This document shows, piece after piece, positions 44,295-54,109 of a stretch of 64,000 bases of DNA; within the stretch, counting starts at the first letter, position 1; every line of letters begins with the position of its first letter. The stretch spans positions 682,001 to 746,000 of the forward strand of contig CBDHHD010000016.1 in the NCBI GenBank assembly GCA_965263285.1, in the 5' to 3' direction. The notes beneath the pieces are model-generated. The model made no database searches, was not told the origin of the DNA, and saw only the letters and a list, made by a program, of their open reading frames with translations. Origin of the DNA: JASGCP01 sp965263285. Lineage in GTDB: Bacteria > Bacteroidota > Bacteroidia > Chitinophagales > Chitinophagaceae. The position numbers were made by a program, and so were the translations under genes.

Positions 44295-45776
44295 TTAATA
44301 AGCCAATGCAAATAAAACTCTTTGAGAAGAGGGTTGGCCACTATATACACATTTGCCTTGTTCTACAGATGCGTTAATAGGAATGCATCGAATGGTTGCC
44401 TTCGTTTTTTCTTTTATTTTTTCTTCTGTTTCAGGAGTGCCATCCCAATGTGCAGATATGAAACCACCTTTTTCTTGAAGTACTTTCTCAAATGCCTCCC
44501 AGGTATCTACTGGGGTAATATGATCTGATAAAAATCTTTTTGCTTTATTAAAAAGATATTGTTGTATTTCTTCAATAAGTTGCTCTATTATTGAGACGGT
44601 ATGGCTATCCAATGGAATTTGTTTTTTTTCTTTGGTATCACGACGGGTTATTTCGATCGTGTTACTTTGAATATCTTTTATACCAATAGCAAGACGGATA
44701 GGCACCCCACGCATTTCATATTCAGCAAATTTCCATCCTGGGCGTTGATTATCATTATCGTCATATAACAAACGGATCCCTTTCTTTTTACATGCCTCTA
44801 TCAATGGTTGTATAGTTGATGCAATGAGATTTTTTTCATCTACAGATTTAAAAATAGGAATAACTACCACTTGATGGGGAGCTATTCTAGGAGGGAGTAC
44901 TAAACCTTGATCATCACTATGCACCATTACAAGAGAGCCAATGAGTCGTGTGCTTACGCCCCAGCTTGTTGCCCATACAAAATCGAGTTGATTGTTTTTA
45001 TCACTAAATTTTACATCGAACGCTTTGGCAAAGTTTTGTCCTAAGAAATGAGAAGTCCCTGCTTGAAGAGCTTTCCCGTCTTGCATAAGTGCTTCCATGC
45101 AAAAGGTTTCTATAGCTCCTGCAAATCGTTCGTTAGCGCTTTTAGTTCCTTGTATTACAGGAATAGCCATATCGTTTTCTACAAAATTGGCGTAGATATG
45201 TAATATTTTTTTTGCTTCTTCCATAGCTTCAGCTTCTGTTGCATGGGCAGTATGACCTTCTTGCCATAAGAATTCAGAAGTTCTAAGAAAAAGTCTTGTA
45301 CGCATTTCCCACCTCACTACATTTGCCCATTGGTTAATGAGAATGGGTAAATCGCGATAAGATTGAATCCAATTTTTATAAGTATTCCAAATAATGGCTT
45401 CGCTTGTAGGCCGTACAATGAGTTCTTCTTCTAATTTTGCTTCAGGGTCTACCATTAATTTTCCTTTTTTTTGAGGGTCGTTTTTAAGTCTATAGTGTGT
45501 TACAATAGCACACTCTTTAGCAAAGCCTTCTGCATTTTTTTCTTCTGCTTCAAAGAGGGATTTAGGCACAAAAAGAGGAAAATAAGCGTTTACATGGCCT
45601 GTTTCTTTAAATGCTTTGTCTAATATATCTCGCATATTTTCCCACAAGGCATATCCATAAGGTTTAATAACCATACAGCCTCGTACAGAGCTGTAATCAG
45701 CTAAGTTTGCTTTTAGTACAATATCATTATACCATTGAGAATAATCTTTTTGTCGAGGTGTAATTGGATTGCTCAT
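44295..45776 (-). CDS. proS: Prolyl-tRNA synthetase, archaeal/eukaryotic-like (ProS type 3)
   Basis: ProS charges tRNA-Pro. The 493-aa form without the bacterial editing insertion matches the archaeal-like type common in Bacteroidota. Motifs are VIKPYGYALWENM, VRPTSEAIIWNTYKNWI, VVRWEMRTRLFLRTSEFLWQ in part, and the C-terminal zinc-domain block KCVYSGQPSSQRVLFALAY. It ends 58 bases from the convergent DPP-IV gene, and mqnE precedes it by 6 bases on the same strand. Confidence 0.97.
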   Translation of the reverse strand: MSNPITPRQKDYSQWYNDIVLKANLADYSSVRGCMVIKPYGYALWENMRDILDKAFKETGHVNAYFPLFVPKSLFEAEEKNAEGFAKECAIVTHYRLKNDPQKKGKLMVDPEAKLEEELIVRPTSEAIIWNTYKNWIQSYRDLPILINQWANVVRWEMRTRLFLRTSEFLWQEGHTAHATEAEAMEEAKKILHIYANFVENDMAIPVIQGTKSANERFAGAIETFCMEALMQDGKALQAGTSHFLGQNFAKAFDVKFSDKNNQLDFVWATSWGVSTRLIGSLVMVHSDDQGLVLPPRIAPHQVVVIPIFKSVDEKNLIASTIQPLIEACKKKGIRLLYDDNDNQRPGWKFAEYEMRGVPIRLAIGIKDIQSNTIEITRRDTKEKKQIPLDSHTVSIIEQLIEEIQQYLFNKAKRFLSDHITPVDTWEAFEKVLQEKGGFISAHWDGTPETEEKIKEKTKATIRCIPINASVEQGKCVYSGQPSSQRVLFALAY

Positions 45777-45782
45777 AAGATA

Positions 45783-46949
45783 TTATTTTAAGGAGACAGA
45801 CTCATTTGAATGATTTAAGGTAGTATCGTATTTCTTTATTGTTTGATAAAAACTATTTCTTTCAACAGGAATGCGGCCTACGCTTGTAATAAGATGAATA
45901 AGTTCTTGAGTAGACAATTGAGGTTTTTGTTCTTCGCTTCCTGCCATGGTGTAAATTTTAGTAGAGTCATCGATAGTACCATCCAAGTCATCTACACCAT
46001 ATTGAAGTGTTAATTGCGCCTTATCTCTTCCTAGCATGGGCCAATATGCTTTTATATGAGACACATTATCCATAAAAATACGGGTAATAGCATACATTTT
46101 TAAATCTTCTAATATAGTTGTTTCGGGTATATGGCTCAATTGGTTATTTTTATTTCTAAATTTAAGCGGAATAATGGTTTGAAATCCCTTTGTTTCATCT
46201 TGTAGATCTCTCAATTGCAATAAATGATCTATGCGGTTAGCATAATTTTCAATGTGACCATATAAGATAGTAGCATTTGAAACAATTCCTAAGCGGTGTG
46301 CTTTTCGATGTATAGATAACCAACCTGTTCCATCTACTTTATCATTGCAAATTTTTTCTCGTATAGAGGGTTCAAATATTTCTGCACCTCCTCCTGGGAT
46401 AGATTCTAATCCTGCTTCTTTTAGTTTTATTAATCCTTCTTCTATAGTGAGTTTAGCTTTGCGAATCATATAGTCTAACTCTACAGCTGTAAATGCTTTT
46501 ATATGTAACGAGGGACGATGTTGTTTAATTAATTTTATAAGATCAATAAAGAAGTATAAGTTCATCTTGGGATGTACTCCTCCTACAATATGCACTTCTG
46601 TAATAGGCTCATTGTCATATTTTTTTACTCTATCAAACATTTGTTCTATTGTTAATTCCCAGCCCTCTTCTTTTTTAGCATATAAACGAGAATAGGAGCA
46701 AAAAGTACAATCAAATACGCATACATTGGTGGGTTCAATATGAAAGTTTCTATTAAAATAAGTATTGTCTTGGTGTTTTTCTTCTCGTATATAGTTAGCT
46801 AATGCACCTATCCAAGATATATCAGCATTTTGAAAGAGAAAAATACCCTCTTCTCTTGTGATGCGTTCTTTTGATATAACTTTTTTACCTATTTCTTTCA
46901 TCTTGGGTGGGGCATTGGCAAGTAGAAGAGATACATTTTCTTTTTTCAT
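45783..46949 (-). CDS. mqnE: Aminofutalosine synthase (radical SAM, MqnE)
   Basis: MqnE makes aminofutalosine from 3-[(1-carboxyvinyl)oxy]benzoate and SAM in the futalosine route to menaquinone. The radical-SAM cluster motif is NVCVFDCTFCSYSRL (CxxxCxxC). VHIVGGVHP and LESIPGGGAEIF are typical of MqnE. The ATG at 46949 gives 388 aa. A TTG at 46967 is in frame but overlaps the probable -7 box, so it is rejected. It is followed closely by proS. Menaquinone is the likely respiratory quinone. Confidence 0.93.
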   Translation of the reverse strand: MKKENVSLLLANAPPKMKEIGKKVISKERITREEGIFLFQNADISWIGALANYIREEKHQDNTYFNRNFHIEPTNVCVFDCTFCSYSRLYAKKEEGWELTIEQMFDRVKKYDNEPITEVHIVGGVHPKMNLYFFIDLIKLIKQHRPSLHIKAFTAVELDYMIRKAKLTIEEGLIKLKEAGLESIPGGGAEIFEPSIREKICNDKVDGTGWLSIHRKAHRLGIVSNATILYGHIENYANRIDHLLQLRDLQDETKGFQTIIPLKFRNKNNQLSHIPETTILEDLKMYAITRIFMDNVSHIKAYWPMLGRDKAQLTLQYGVDDLDGTIDDSTKIYTMAGSEEQKPQLSTQELIHLITSVGRIPVERNSFYQTIKKYDTTLNHSNESVSLK

Positions 46950-46964
46950 GGAATATATTTTTTG

Positions 46965-46972
46965 CAAAGATA
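46965..46972 (-). promoter_or_regulatory. Probable -7 box of the mqnE-proS operon
   Basis: On the minus strand TATCTTTG followed by C matches TAnnTTTGC and lies 15 bases before the mqnE ATG. It implies a very short leader and supports the chosen start. Confidence 0.5.
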
Positions 46973-47026
46973 GGTTTTATATCTATATTTGTAAATGCTC
47001 AGAATCTTGTTAAGATTCGTTTTTTA

Positions 47027-47604
47027 GGCTACATCCTTTTTTAAGGGGCTAAGAGGTTTTTAATAAATGTCAACTACTCATGTATAGGTTCATACTCGTT
47101 TTGTATATCTTTTTCGGTATAACGACTTTTTTAGTGAGCAGGTATTAAAATACACCTTTTTTTTGTAATGACTCAGGTATAGATTCATCATTTATTTTTT
47201 ATATCTTTTTCTTTCTTTTGTCTTGATACAAAAGAAAGAAACAAAGAAAAAATCAAGCCTGCAGATAAAGAGCTACAAAACTACGGCTCGCTACGCTAGC
47301 GAGAATGAATGGGAGGCGGTTAGGTATGAATCGTTATGATGAGCTTATCCATAGGTATCTTTTATGTACATACTTTATGCTCATCATAACGATTCATGTA
47401 TAAAAACTTCCGCCTCCACATTCTCGCTGGTCGCTTCGCTCACCTCGTTTTGTAACGCTCTTTATCTGAGGGCAGTCCTCATCAGACACTTCCTATTATT
47501 TTCATATGTATAATTATTCGATCATCCATACACTTCATTAAACCTATTGAGTTAACTAAGTAGTTACAACTGTATTTCTCTTAGCACCTTAAAAAAGGAT
47601 GTAG
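47027..47604 (+). repeat. Dispersed foldback repeat, copy I (composite)
   Basis: Begins GGCTACATCCTTTTTTAAGG and ends TTAGCACCTTAAAAAAGG. Between these a second left end is embedded at about 47113 (CGGTATAACGACTTTTTTAG ... AATACACC). The copy thus looks like one repeat that inserted into, or recombined with, another. The inner stem and the CTCGCTACGCTAGCGAG palindrome are complete. Confidence 0.85.
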
Positions 47605-47705
47605 ATATTATTTGTGTTTTTCGTAATTACTCATAATAATTTAGTATTTGTTTTTTTATATCTTTTTCTTTCTTTTGTCTTGATACAAAAGAAAGAAACA
47701 AATGT
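47605..47705 (+). repeat. Partial dispersed repeat directly after copy I
   Basis: TTATTTGTGTTTTTCGTAAT through TTCTTTCTTTTGTCTTGATAC and GAAAGAAACAAA repeats the left third of the element, then stops at ATGTTAAC. The following stretch to 47972 holds a short open relic (MTTKNGLTPQPLQINI, 47815 to about 47883) that breaks off after 22 codons and is otherwise featureless. Confidence 0.65.
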
Positions 47706-47972
47706 TAACATGTGTCTAACTAATTGTAAAGAATATCTTAAAAAACAAGATACCATTTAAGAACTTAGCCCTGCATATAAATTCTTAATCCTATATTTGT
47801 ATAAATTAATTATTATGACAACAAAAAACGGTCTTACACCTCAACCACTACAAATAAATATATTGTTATGCTTTACAATTTGATCAATATAATAATAATA
47901 ATAGGTAACAGATAAAACAACAGCTAACGAATCATAAAAATTAATCAAATTTATTTTATTATTGTATTTTAT

Positions 47973-49532
47973 ATGAAAAAAAAAACAATCCATCGTTTTA
48001 TACTATTATCCGCTATCATAGTATTCTTTTATCATAGTACAGCTCAAACATTATTGTACGCTTTACCAGCACCTAATGACAACAGAAAAACTTCTATTGA
48101 TCTTATTGGATCATACAATGGCAACATTATGCTTTGTAAAATAAAAGATAAAAATGTATTTATTAGTCGTTATTCTCCTAATTTAAAATGGATAAGCGAC
48201 ATGCCTATAAAAGAAATTCCTAAAAATGCAAGCATTATAGGAATAGAAAAATATCCTACCTCTTCTTATTTACTATTTGAATATACACAAGCTAAATTAC
48301 GCCGTATAGCATATATCCTTATTGATAGCATTGGTCAAATTATACGATCGCCACAAGATATCGACACCATTGATAATGATGTGGCAAATAATTTTAAAAA
48401 AACATCAGATCCTTATTTTACCTTATTACATAGTGATAATAAAAAGAATATTGTCTTATATAGCAAAATAAATGATGAAGACGACAAATTAGTATTCCAG
48501 CTATTGTACTTTAATAGCTATATGCAAAAAATAAGCAAGCAAACAATTTCCATTGCACTTAATAATAACGAATGGTTGTCTAATATTTTATTAGATAATG
48601 AAGGCAATTGGTTAGCATTAAGATTAAATGACAATAAAATAACTAATCATGCTAATTATATAGATATGATTAAAACAAATGCATATTTAGATACACCTAT
48701 TATTACAAGATTACTATTGCCTCCTATTTATTTTAATGAAGCGTTGCTATCAATTGATCATATTAATAGAAAATATTTAATTAGTATGATAGTACAAAGT
48801 CAACGAGGGGCTGACAATATTGGCATATTAAATATCTTATGGGATCCTATTAACAACCAAATGGTAAAATCTTCATTCATTCCTTTTACAAATGAAATGC
48901 GACAACAAGTACAACTCGAGGGAAAACTAAAAGATGCATTTGAAGACTTCTACATAAGAAAGATAGTGTTTAAAAAAGATGGTAGCTTTATTGTTATAGC
49001 CGAGTCCTATTATTCTAAAACACAAACGAGCTCACCTTATCTCTCTCCTTTTGGTTACCCATCTGTAGGAGGCTTTGGAAGTCCTTATGGCTTTGGTTAT
49101 AGCCCATTCAATTACTATCCTGGTAGCTTTAACAATCCATATTTCAACAACTATAGTACACAAACTCGCTACTTCTCTGATAATATTTTTTTATTAAGTG
49201 TAGATACGAGCCTACAAGCTAATTGGAATACAGCCATTATTAAATCACAATACGACAATAGTACCAATCAGTATCTTGGTTTTAATCATCAAATTATAAA
49301 TGGCCAATTAATTTTCTATTATAATCAAGACGATAAACAAGGACGATACTTTGCTTCTAGTATTGTTACTCCCGGTGGTGAAGTAATACGACAACCTATT
49401 GTTAGAAATATTAGAGATAAATATACATTAATGACTCGCTTTGCTAAACGATTAAATTTTTGGCAAGTGTTTATTCCAGCAGATTATAGAGGGATCCCCT
49501 CTTTTGTTATATTAGATACAAGAAGCGAATAG
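47973..49532 (+). CDS. Exported hypothetical protein with a Gly/Tyr/Pro-rich segment
   Basis: The 519-aa protein has a signal peptide (MKKKTIHRFILLSAIIVFF, cleavage near STAQ). Most of it has the strand-rich look of exported Bacteroidota proteins that describe no known family to me. At about residues 350-390 there is a low-complexity insert rich in Gly, Tyr, Pro, Phe and Ser (GYPSVGGFGSPYGFGYSPF). It probably acts in the periplasm or at the outer membrane. It ends two bases before the convergent RlpA-like gene. Confidence 0.7.
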   Translation: MKKKTIHRFILLSAIIVFFYHSTAQTLLYALPAPNDNRKTSIDLIGSYNGNIMLCKIKDKNVFISRYSPNLKWISDMPIKEIPKNASIIGIEKYPTSSYLLFEYTQAKLRRIAYILIDSIGQIIRSPQDIDTIDNDVANNFKKTSDPYFTLLHSDNKKNIVLYSKINDEDDKLVFQLLYFNSYMQKISKQTISIALNNNEWLSNILLDNEGNWLALRLNDNKITNHANYIDMIKTNAYLDTPIITRLLLPPIYFNEALLSIDHINRKYLISMIVQSQRGADNIGILNILWDPINNQMVKSSFIPFTNEMRQQVQLEGKLKDAFEDFYIRKIVFKKDGSFIVIAESYYSKTQTSSPYLSPFGYPSVGGFGSPYGFGYSPFNYYPGSFNNPYFNNYSTQTRYFSDNIFLLSVDTSLQANWNTAIIKSQYDNSTNQYLGFNHQIINGQLIFYYNQDDKQGRYFASSIVTPGGEVIRQPIVRNIRDKYTLMTRFAKRLNFWQVFIPADYRGIPSFVILDTRSE

Positions 49533-49534
49533 TA

Positions 49535-50002
49535 TTAGAAAACTTCAGGTGGAGGAATCAAAATAATCTTAACAGGTATAATGCCTTCTTTTACCATATC
49601 TAATGCTTTAGCACTAATAGGAGTTAAATCTACTATACGACCAATATGTTCCATTCGTTTATTCATTCTATCATTTACTTTCACTATTACAGATTTAAGG
49701 TTTTTTAAATTAATTACTTTAATCCATGTGTTAAGAGGTAAGATATTGCTCGCAGCTGTGTATTTATTATTAGAAAATAACTCTCCAGATGCAGTGAGGT
49801 AATCACTTGAATAAAAACTAGCAATACCCTCTATAGATAAAGGTAATGCGTTTGAATCTACCAATGGGATATTACTACCATTATATATATTTTTATCGGT
49901 CGTTTGCTGGGCAGATGCTATACCCATGTATATTAGAAATAGGAAAAACAAAATAACATTTTTTATAATAATATTATTGTTCATCTTCATTTGTTTTTTC
50001 AT
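49535..50002 (-). CDS. RlpA-like double-psi beta-barrel protein
   Basis: The 155-aa protein has a signal peptide ending at GIASAQQ. The RlpA/DPBB domain shows GIASFYSSDYLTASGELF, TAASNILPLNTWIKV, VNDR and GRIVDLTPISAKAL. RlpA proteins bind or cleave denuded peptidoglycan glycans at the septum. The conserved H of the common GxxxxGxxF..xxxTAAHxxLPxGT pattern is changed to Ser-Asn (AASNILP), so lytic activity is uncertain. In-frame ATGs at 49990 and 49984 are alternative starts. It overlaps the upstream hydrolase gene by 29 bases at most. Confidence 0.85.
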   Translation of the reverse strand: MKKQMKMNNNIIIKNVILFFLFLIYMGIASAQQTTDKNIYNGSNIPLVDSNALPLSIEGIASFYSSDYLTASGELFSNNKYTAASNILPLNTWIKVINLKNLKSVIVKVNDRMNKRMEHIGRIVDLTPISAKALDMVKEGIIPVKIILIPPPEVF

Positions 50003-51203
50003 CTACTTCAGTAGTATCTGTACTGTTATTTCGATGATTAATAAATAAATAGGCTAATCTTTTTGCTTTATATGCAAGATGATCTTCTTTATTACTTAAG
50101 GCAATAATAGTAGCTTTATCAGAAATCAGTCTCAAAAAAAGTGTATTATCCCCATGCCACCAACCATTATGGTAAATAATGGTATCAAATTTATCTTTAT
50201 TTTTAAGATATAGAATACGCCAACCTAATCCATAACTACGGTAATGATCTCTTGTAGTTACTTGGCTAAATGCCATAAATGCTAACTTCTGAACAATAGG
50301 ATTAAGAATAGAATGATGATAGATGGCATTATCCCATTTAAGCAAATCAAGTGCTGTACTATATACATTCTTATCTCCATATACACAGTCTAACTTACCT
50401 ATAGGATAAGGACGAAAATTAACAGAATAAGAAGGAACATAGTTTATTGCATCTTGCACATTAAACACAAAGCTATGAGTCATTCCTAAAGGCTTAAAAA
50501 TTTCATTTTCAATATATGAACTAAATGAAACATGCGTAATATGCTCAACAATTAATGCCAGCAATACATAATTAGTGTTACAATACACAAATCTCTTATT
50601 AGGCAGAAACATCATCGGAGGATGAAGCACCGTTAAGAAATTTAACACATCTTGATTCGTAGCATAGCGATGTGTAGGCGTAAACCATAACTTATCCATC
50701 AAAGGCACATAGTTAGGCAGTCCGCTTCGATGCGACAATAACATCAAAATGGTAATATTTTTATATGGAAAAACAGAAAAATATTTTTGTAAGGTATCAT
50801 TGAGAGACAGCTTGTGTTCTTGATACAACTTTAAAATAGCTGTTGAAGTAAAAGTCTTAGAAATAGATGCCAAATGAATAGGTGTAGTATCTGTTATATG
50901 CTCTCTGCTTTTCAAATCGTACCAACCACTATATTGCTGAAATAATATCTTCCCATCTTTAGCTACTAAAAAATCTCCATTATATCCATGATTTTGAAGT
51001 ATGTTTTTATAAAAAAATCGAACGGAGTCTATAAGCAACGATGCTAATGCAGGATTTAATGTAGGATATGTAAAAGGATATTGATTAGGATTGGCATTAA
51101 TAAAAGAATTATTATTATCATTATTATTATTTACTTGCCCTTTACATGATATAATAATACATATATAAAAAAAACTTATTAAAACAGTGATTCTTAATTT
51201 CAT
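49974..51203 (-). CDS. Beta-lactamase-fold serine hydrolase lipoprotein (class C/DD-peptidase-like)
   Basis: The 409-aa protein has a lipobox (IIISCKG, Cys at about residue 20). The active-site SxxK is in LASISKTFTSTAIL, the YxN motif is VYCNTNYVLLAL, and HNGWWHGD is the late HxG-type motif. These define the PF00144 beta-lactamase family. It may be a DD-carboxypeptidase, an esterase or a D-aminopeptidase; the substrate cannot be assigned. It overlaps the RlpA-like gene, so both probably act on the cell wall from one transcript. Confidence 0.9.
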   Translation of the reverse strand: MKLRITVLISFFYICIIISCKGQVNNNNDNNNSFINANPNQYPFTYPTLNPALASLLIDSVRFFYKNILQNHGYNGDFLVAKDGKILFQQYSGWYDLKSREHITDTTPIHLASISKTFTSTAILKLYQEHKLSLNDTLQKYFSVFPYKNITILMLLSHRSGLPNYVPLMDKLWFTPTHRYATNQDVLNFLTVLHPPMMFLPNKRFVYCNTNYVLLALIVEHITHVSFSSYIENEIFKPLGMTHSFVFNVQDAINYVPSYSVNFRPYPIGKLDCVYGDKNVYSTALDLLKWDNAIYHHSILNPIVQKLAFMAFSQVTTRDHYRSYGLGWRILYLKNKDKFDTIIYHNGWWHGDNTLFLRLISDKATIIALSNKEDHLAYKAKRLAYLFINHRNNSTDTTEVDEKTNEDEQ

Positions 51204-51464
51204 TTTATCATTAATTTTTATTTTACTATCAATTATTATATCATTAATATAATAATAATTAGAAAATTAAAATATAAAGTGTAAAGATACAAAATCAAAC
51301 CAATAAAAAGGAGATTTTAATAGACAAATCTTTTTTTATGGTACGCTAGAGAAGCGTGATGATTAATTAATTATATTTTTTTAGATGCTATGGCATACAC
51401 TTTTATCAACAATCTTGTAAAACATAAAGACTACCCATAAAAAACCAACAAGCCAAGAGCTAAC

Positions 51465-52457
51465 TTATTTTATTAGTTGCTTATGAATAAGATATTCTGC
51501 AATTTGAACAGCATTAGTGGCTGCTCCTTTACGCAAGTTGTCGCTTACTATCCACATATTTAATGTTTTTGGTTGACTCTCATCTATGCGTAATCGTCCA
51601 ACAAACACCTCATCTTTATCATGCGCATACATAGGCATAGGATATATTTGCTTTGCCACTTCGTCTTGCAATACAACACCTGGAGCTTCCCCAAGAATAT
51701 GACGCACATCTGGTAAAGTAAAGTCTTTTTCAAACTCTACATTTACACTTTCACTATGTCCTCCCATAACAGGAGCCCTCACGGTTGTAGCTGTAATATG
51801 TAATTGAGGAGCATTCATGATTTTTTTTGTTTCATTCACCATCTTCATTTCTTCTTTAGTATATCCATTATCAAGAAAAACATCTATCTGAGGAATTAAA
51901 TTTAAGTCGATAGGATATTTATATACCATCTCCCCCTTTACAGCATTCCTTTCGTTTAACAATTGATCTACTGCTTTTTTCCCCGTACCTGTAACACTTT
52001 GATAAGTGCTAATAACTAATCTACGAATATGATATTTTACATGCAAAGGATAGATAGCCACTACCATTTGAATGGTAGAGCAATTGGGATTGGCAATAAT
52101 ACGATCTTCACTCGTTAATACATGTGCGTTTACTTCAGGAACTACTAATTTCTTAGTATTATCCATACGCCATGCGCTAGAATTATCAATCACCACAGTA
52201 CCCACTTCGGCAAATGCAGGCGCCCACTGTAAAGAAGTGCTACCACCCGCAGAAAATAAAGCTATATGCGGACGCGCTTTGATAGCCTCTTGCATACTCA
52301 TTACTTGATATGTCTTATTGTTATAAACAATCGTTTTACCTACTGATTTTTCCGAGGCTACTAATAACAAATCATTAATAGGAATTTTTCTTTCTTGTAA
52401 TACTTGTAACATCTTTGAGCCAACTAATCCTGTAGCTCCTACAACAGCTATTTTCAT
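51465..52457 (-). CDS. asd: Aspartate-semialdehyde dehydrogenase
   Basis: Asd reduces aspartyl phosphate to the semialdehyde for lysine, diaminopimelate and threonine synthesis, upstream of ThrC in this window. The ATG at 52457 gives 330 aa starting MKIAVVGATGLVGSKML, the Rossmann loop. An ATG four codons earlier is possible. The catalytic Cys is in NPNCSTIQM and the substrate-binding His in GGHSESVNVEF. The PfkB kinase gene precedes it by 17 bases. Confidence 0.96.
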   Translation of the reverse strand: MKIAVVGATGLVGSKMLQVLQERKIPINDLLLVASEKSVGKTIVYNNKTYQVMSMQEAIKARPHIALFSAGGSTSLQWAPAFAEVGTVVIDNSSAWRMDNTKKLVVPEVNAHVLTSEDRIIANPNCSTIQMVVAIYPLHVKYHIRRLVISTYQSVTGTGKKAVDQLLNERNAVKGEMVYKYPIDLNLIPQIDVFLDNGYTKEEMKMVNETKKIMNAPQLHITATTVRAPVMGGHSESVNVEFEKDFTLPDVRHILGEAPGVVLQDEVAKQIYPMPMYAHDKDEVFVGRLRIDESQPKTLNMWIVSDNLRKGAATNAVQIAEYLIHKQLIK

Positions 52458-52474
52458 AAAAATAGACATTAAAT

Positions 52475-53386
52475 TTATAAAGTAAATTGTGTTAATTCAG
52501 TAAACACCCCTGCACGATGATATATTTCTTTTAATGTTAATGTGCGAAGTCTTTCGATACCAAATTTCTCTACGCTAAAGCTTGCTATGGCACTTCCATA
52601 GATAATCGCTGTTTTTATTTCTTCTATAGTAACCTCATTCATTTTAGATAAATAACCCATTACTCCTCCACCAAAAGCATCTCCAGCGCCTGTGGGGTCA
52701 AAAACCTCTTCCAAAGGCAATCCTGGCACAGAAAACACCTTGTCTTTATAAAACAAAAGAGCTCCATGCTCTCCTTTCTTAATAATCAAATAAGAAGGCC
52801 CCCACTGCAATATCTTTTTAGCCGCTTTAGAAAGAGAATGCTCTTTAGTGATCAATTTTGCTTCCATATCATTGATAATGAGGATATCTGTTTTGCCAAT
52901 AGCTCTATCTAATGAAGGCCTTGCTGTTTCAATCCACAATAAAAATGTATCTAAGGCTACAAAACGAGGTCGTTTTTTCATTTGCTCTAATATACTCAAT
53001 TGAATATCAGGTGCAAACGCCCCTAATAAAACAAAATCTATTTCTTTATAATGAGGAGGTAAAACAGGTTTATAACTACCTAAAACATTTACCTGCGTTT
53101 CTATGGTGTCTCTATTATTCATATCTATATGATACTTACCATGCCAATAGAATGTTTTTTCTCCTTTTCTTATTTCTACCCCTTGAATATCTACATTTCG
53201 TTTAGCTAACATGTCTAATTCTATTTGTGGAAAATCTTCACCCACAATCGATAACTGATATACTGATGTAAAAAAAGACGCAGCCCATGCAATAAATGTT
53301 CCCGAACCACCAACAATTCTATCGCTTTTTGCATAAGGAGTTTCAATATGATCAAAAGCCATTGTGCCAACAGAAAGAAGTGCCAT
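52475..53386 (-). CDS. PfkB family sugar/nucleoside kinase
   Basis: The 303-aa protein has the ribokinase-fold signature FDPTGAGDAFGGGVMGYL containing the catalytic Asp and anion hole, and an N-terminal GGSGTFIAWAASFF motif. KILIINDMEAK-like and IIKKGEHGALLF segments are typical too. The substrate could be a sugar or a nucleoside such as adenosine; it cannot be fixed here. It shares a strand with asd, 17 bases apart. TATTTTTG at 53408-53401 is a likely -7 box 14 bases before the ATG. Confidence 0.9.
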   Translation of the reverse strand: MALLSVGTMAFDHIETPYAKSDRIVGGSGTFIAWAASFFTSVYQLSIVGEDFPQIELDMLAKRNVDIQGVEIRKGEKTFYWHGKYHIDMNNRDTIETQVNVLGSYKPVLPPHYKEIDFVLLGAFAPDIQLSILEQMKKRPRFVALDTFLLWIETARPSLDRAIGKTDILIINDMEAKLITKEHSLSKAAKKILQWGPSYLIIKKGEHGALLFYKDKVFSVPGLPLEEVFDPTGAGDAFGGGVMGYLSKMNEVTIEEIKTAIIYGSAIASFSVEKFGIERLRTLTLKEIYHRAGVFTELTQFTL

Positions 53387-53445
53387 ATATTTTTTTACTG
53401 CAAAAATATAACATTTTAAGAAAATGAAAATTATTCAATAAACAA

Positions 53446-54028
53446 GGCTACATCTTTTTTTGAGGTGCTGGAAGCATGGATTATTAAACAAATATAAACA
53501 TGGAAATAATAGGAAATGTCTGATGAGGACTGCCCTCAGATAAAGAGCATTACAAAACGAGGTGAGCGAAGCGACCAGCGAGAATGTGGAGGCGGACATT
53601 TTTATATATGAATCGTTATGATGAGCATAAAGTATGTACATAAAAGATACCTATGGATAAGCTCATCATAACGATTCATACCTAACCGCCTCCCCTTCAT
53701 TCTCGCTAGCATAATATGTAAATTTTTAAGTAAATAAAATAGGGAAAAAAAATAATGAAATACTATTTTTGGGTTCACTTTGGTAGGGCTCCGCCCTCCC
53801 TTCGTTCCCCAAAAATAGTATTTCTATTTACACAATCTTTTTTATACTCCCGTAGCGAGCCGTAGTTTTGTAGCTCTTTATCTGCAGGCTTGATTTTTTC
53901 TTTGTTTCTTTCTTTTGTATCAAGACAAAAGAAAGAAAAGGATATAAAAATAAATGATGAACCTATAACTGAGTAATTACAAAAAACACAAATACCCTCC
54001 CCCCAGCACCTCAAAAAAAGATGTAGCC
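53446..54028 (-). repeat. Dispersed foldback repeat, copy J (reverse), with a nested insertion
   Basis: A full reverse copy runs from GGCTACATCTTTTTTTGAGG to AAAAAAAGATGTAGCC. The usual CTCGCTAGCGTAGCGAG palindrome is interrupted between CTCGCTAGC (53710) and GTAGCGAG (53852) by about 140 bases of foreign sequence. Confidence 0.9.
53711..53851. repeat. Small hairpin element inserted in repeat copy J
   Basis: The insert has inner inverted repeats GAAATACTATTTTTGGG and CCAAAAATAGTATTTC. A GC-rich loop contains GGGCTCCGCCCTCCCTTCG. It carries no coding sequence. It looks like a minute foldback element that chose the apex of the host palindrome. Confidence 0.7.
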
Positions 54029-54109
54029 ATAAACTCTATTTCGGCTACACCACATAGAATTGAAAGCAAATATCAACAACCTTGTGAAATCAAACAAATA
54101 ATTCATGCA

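Noticed and set aside
47815..47883. Short reading MTTKNGLTPQPLQINI as a small gene
   Set aside because: It stops after 22 codons and has no partner or conservation to support it. It is noted only as a possible truncated relic.
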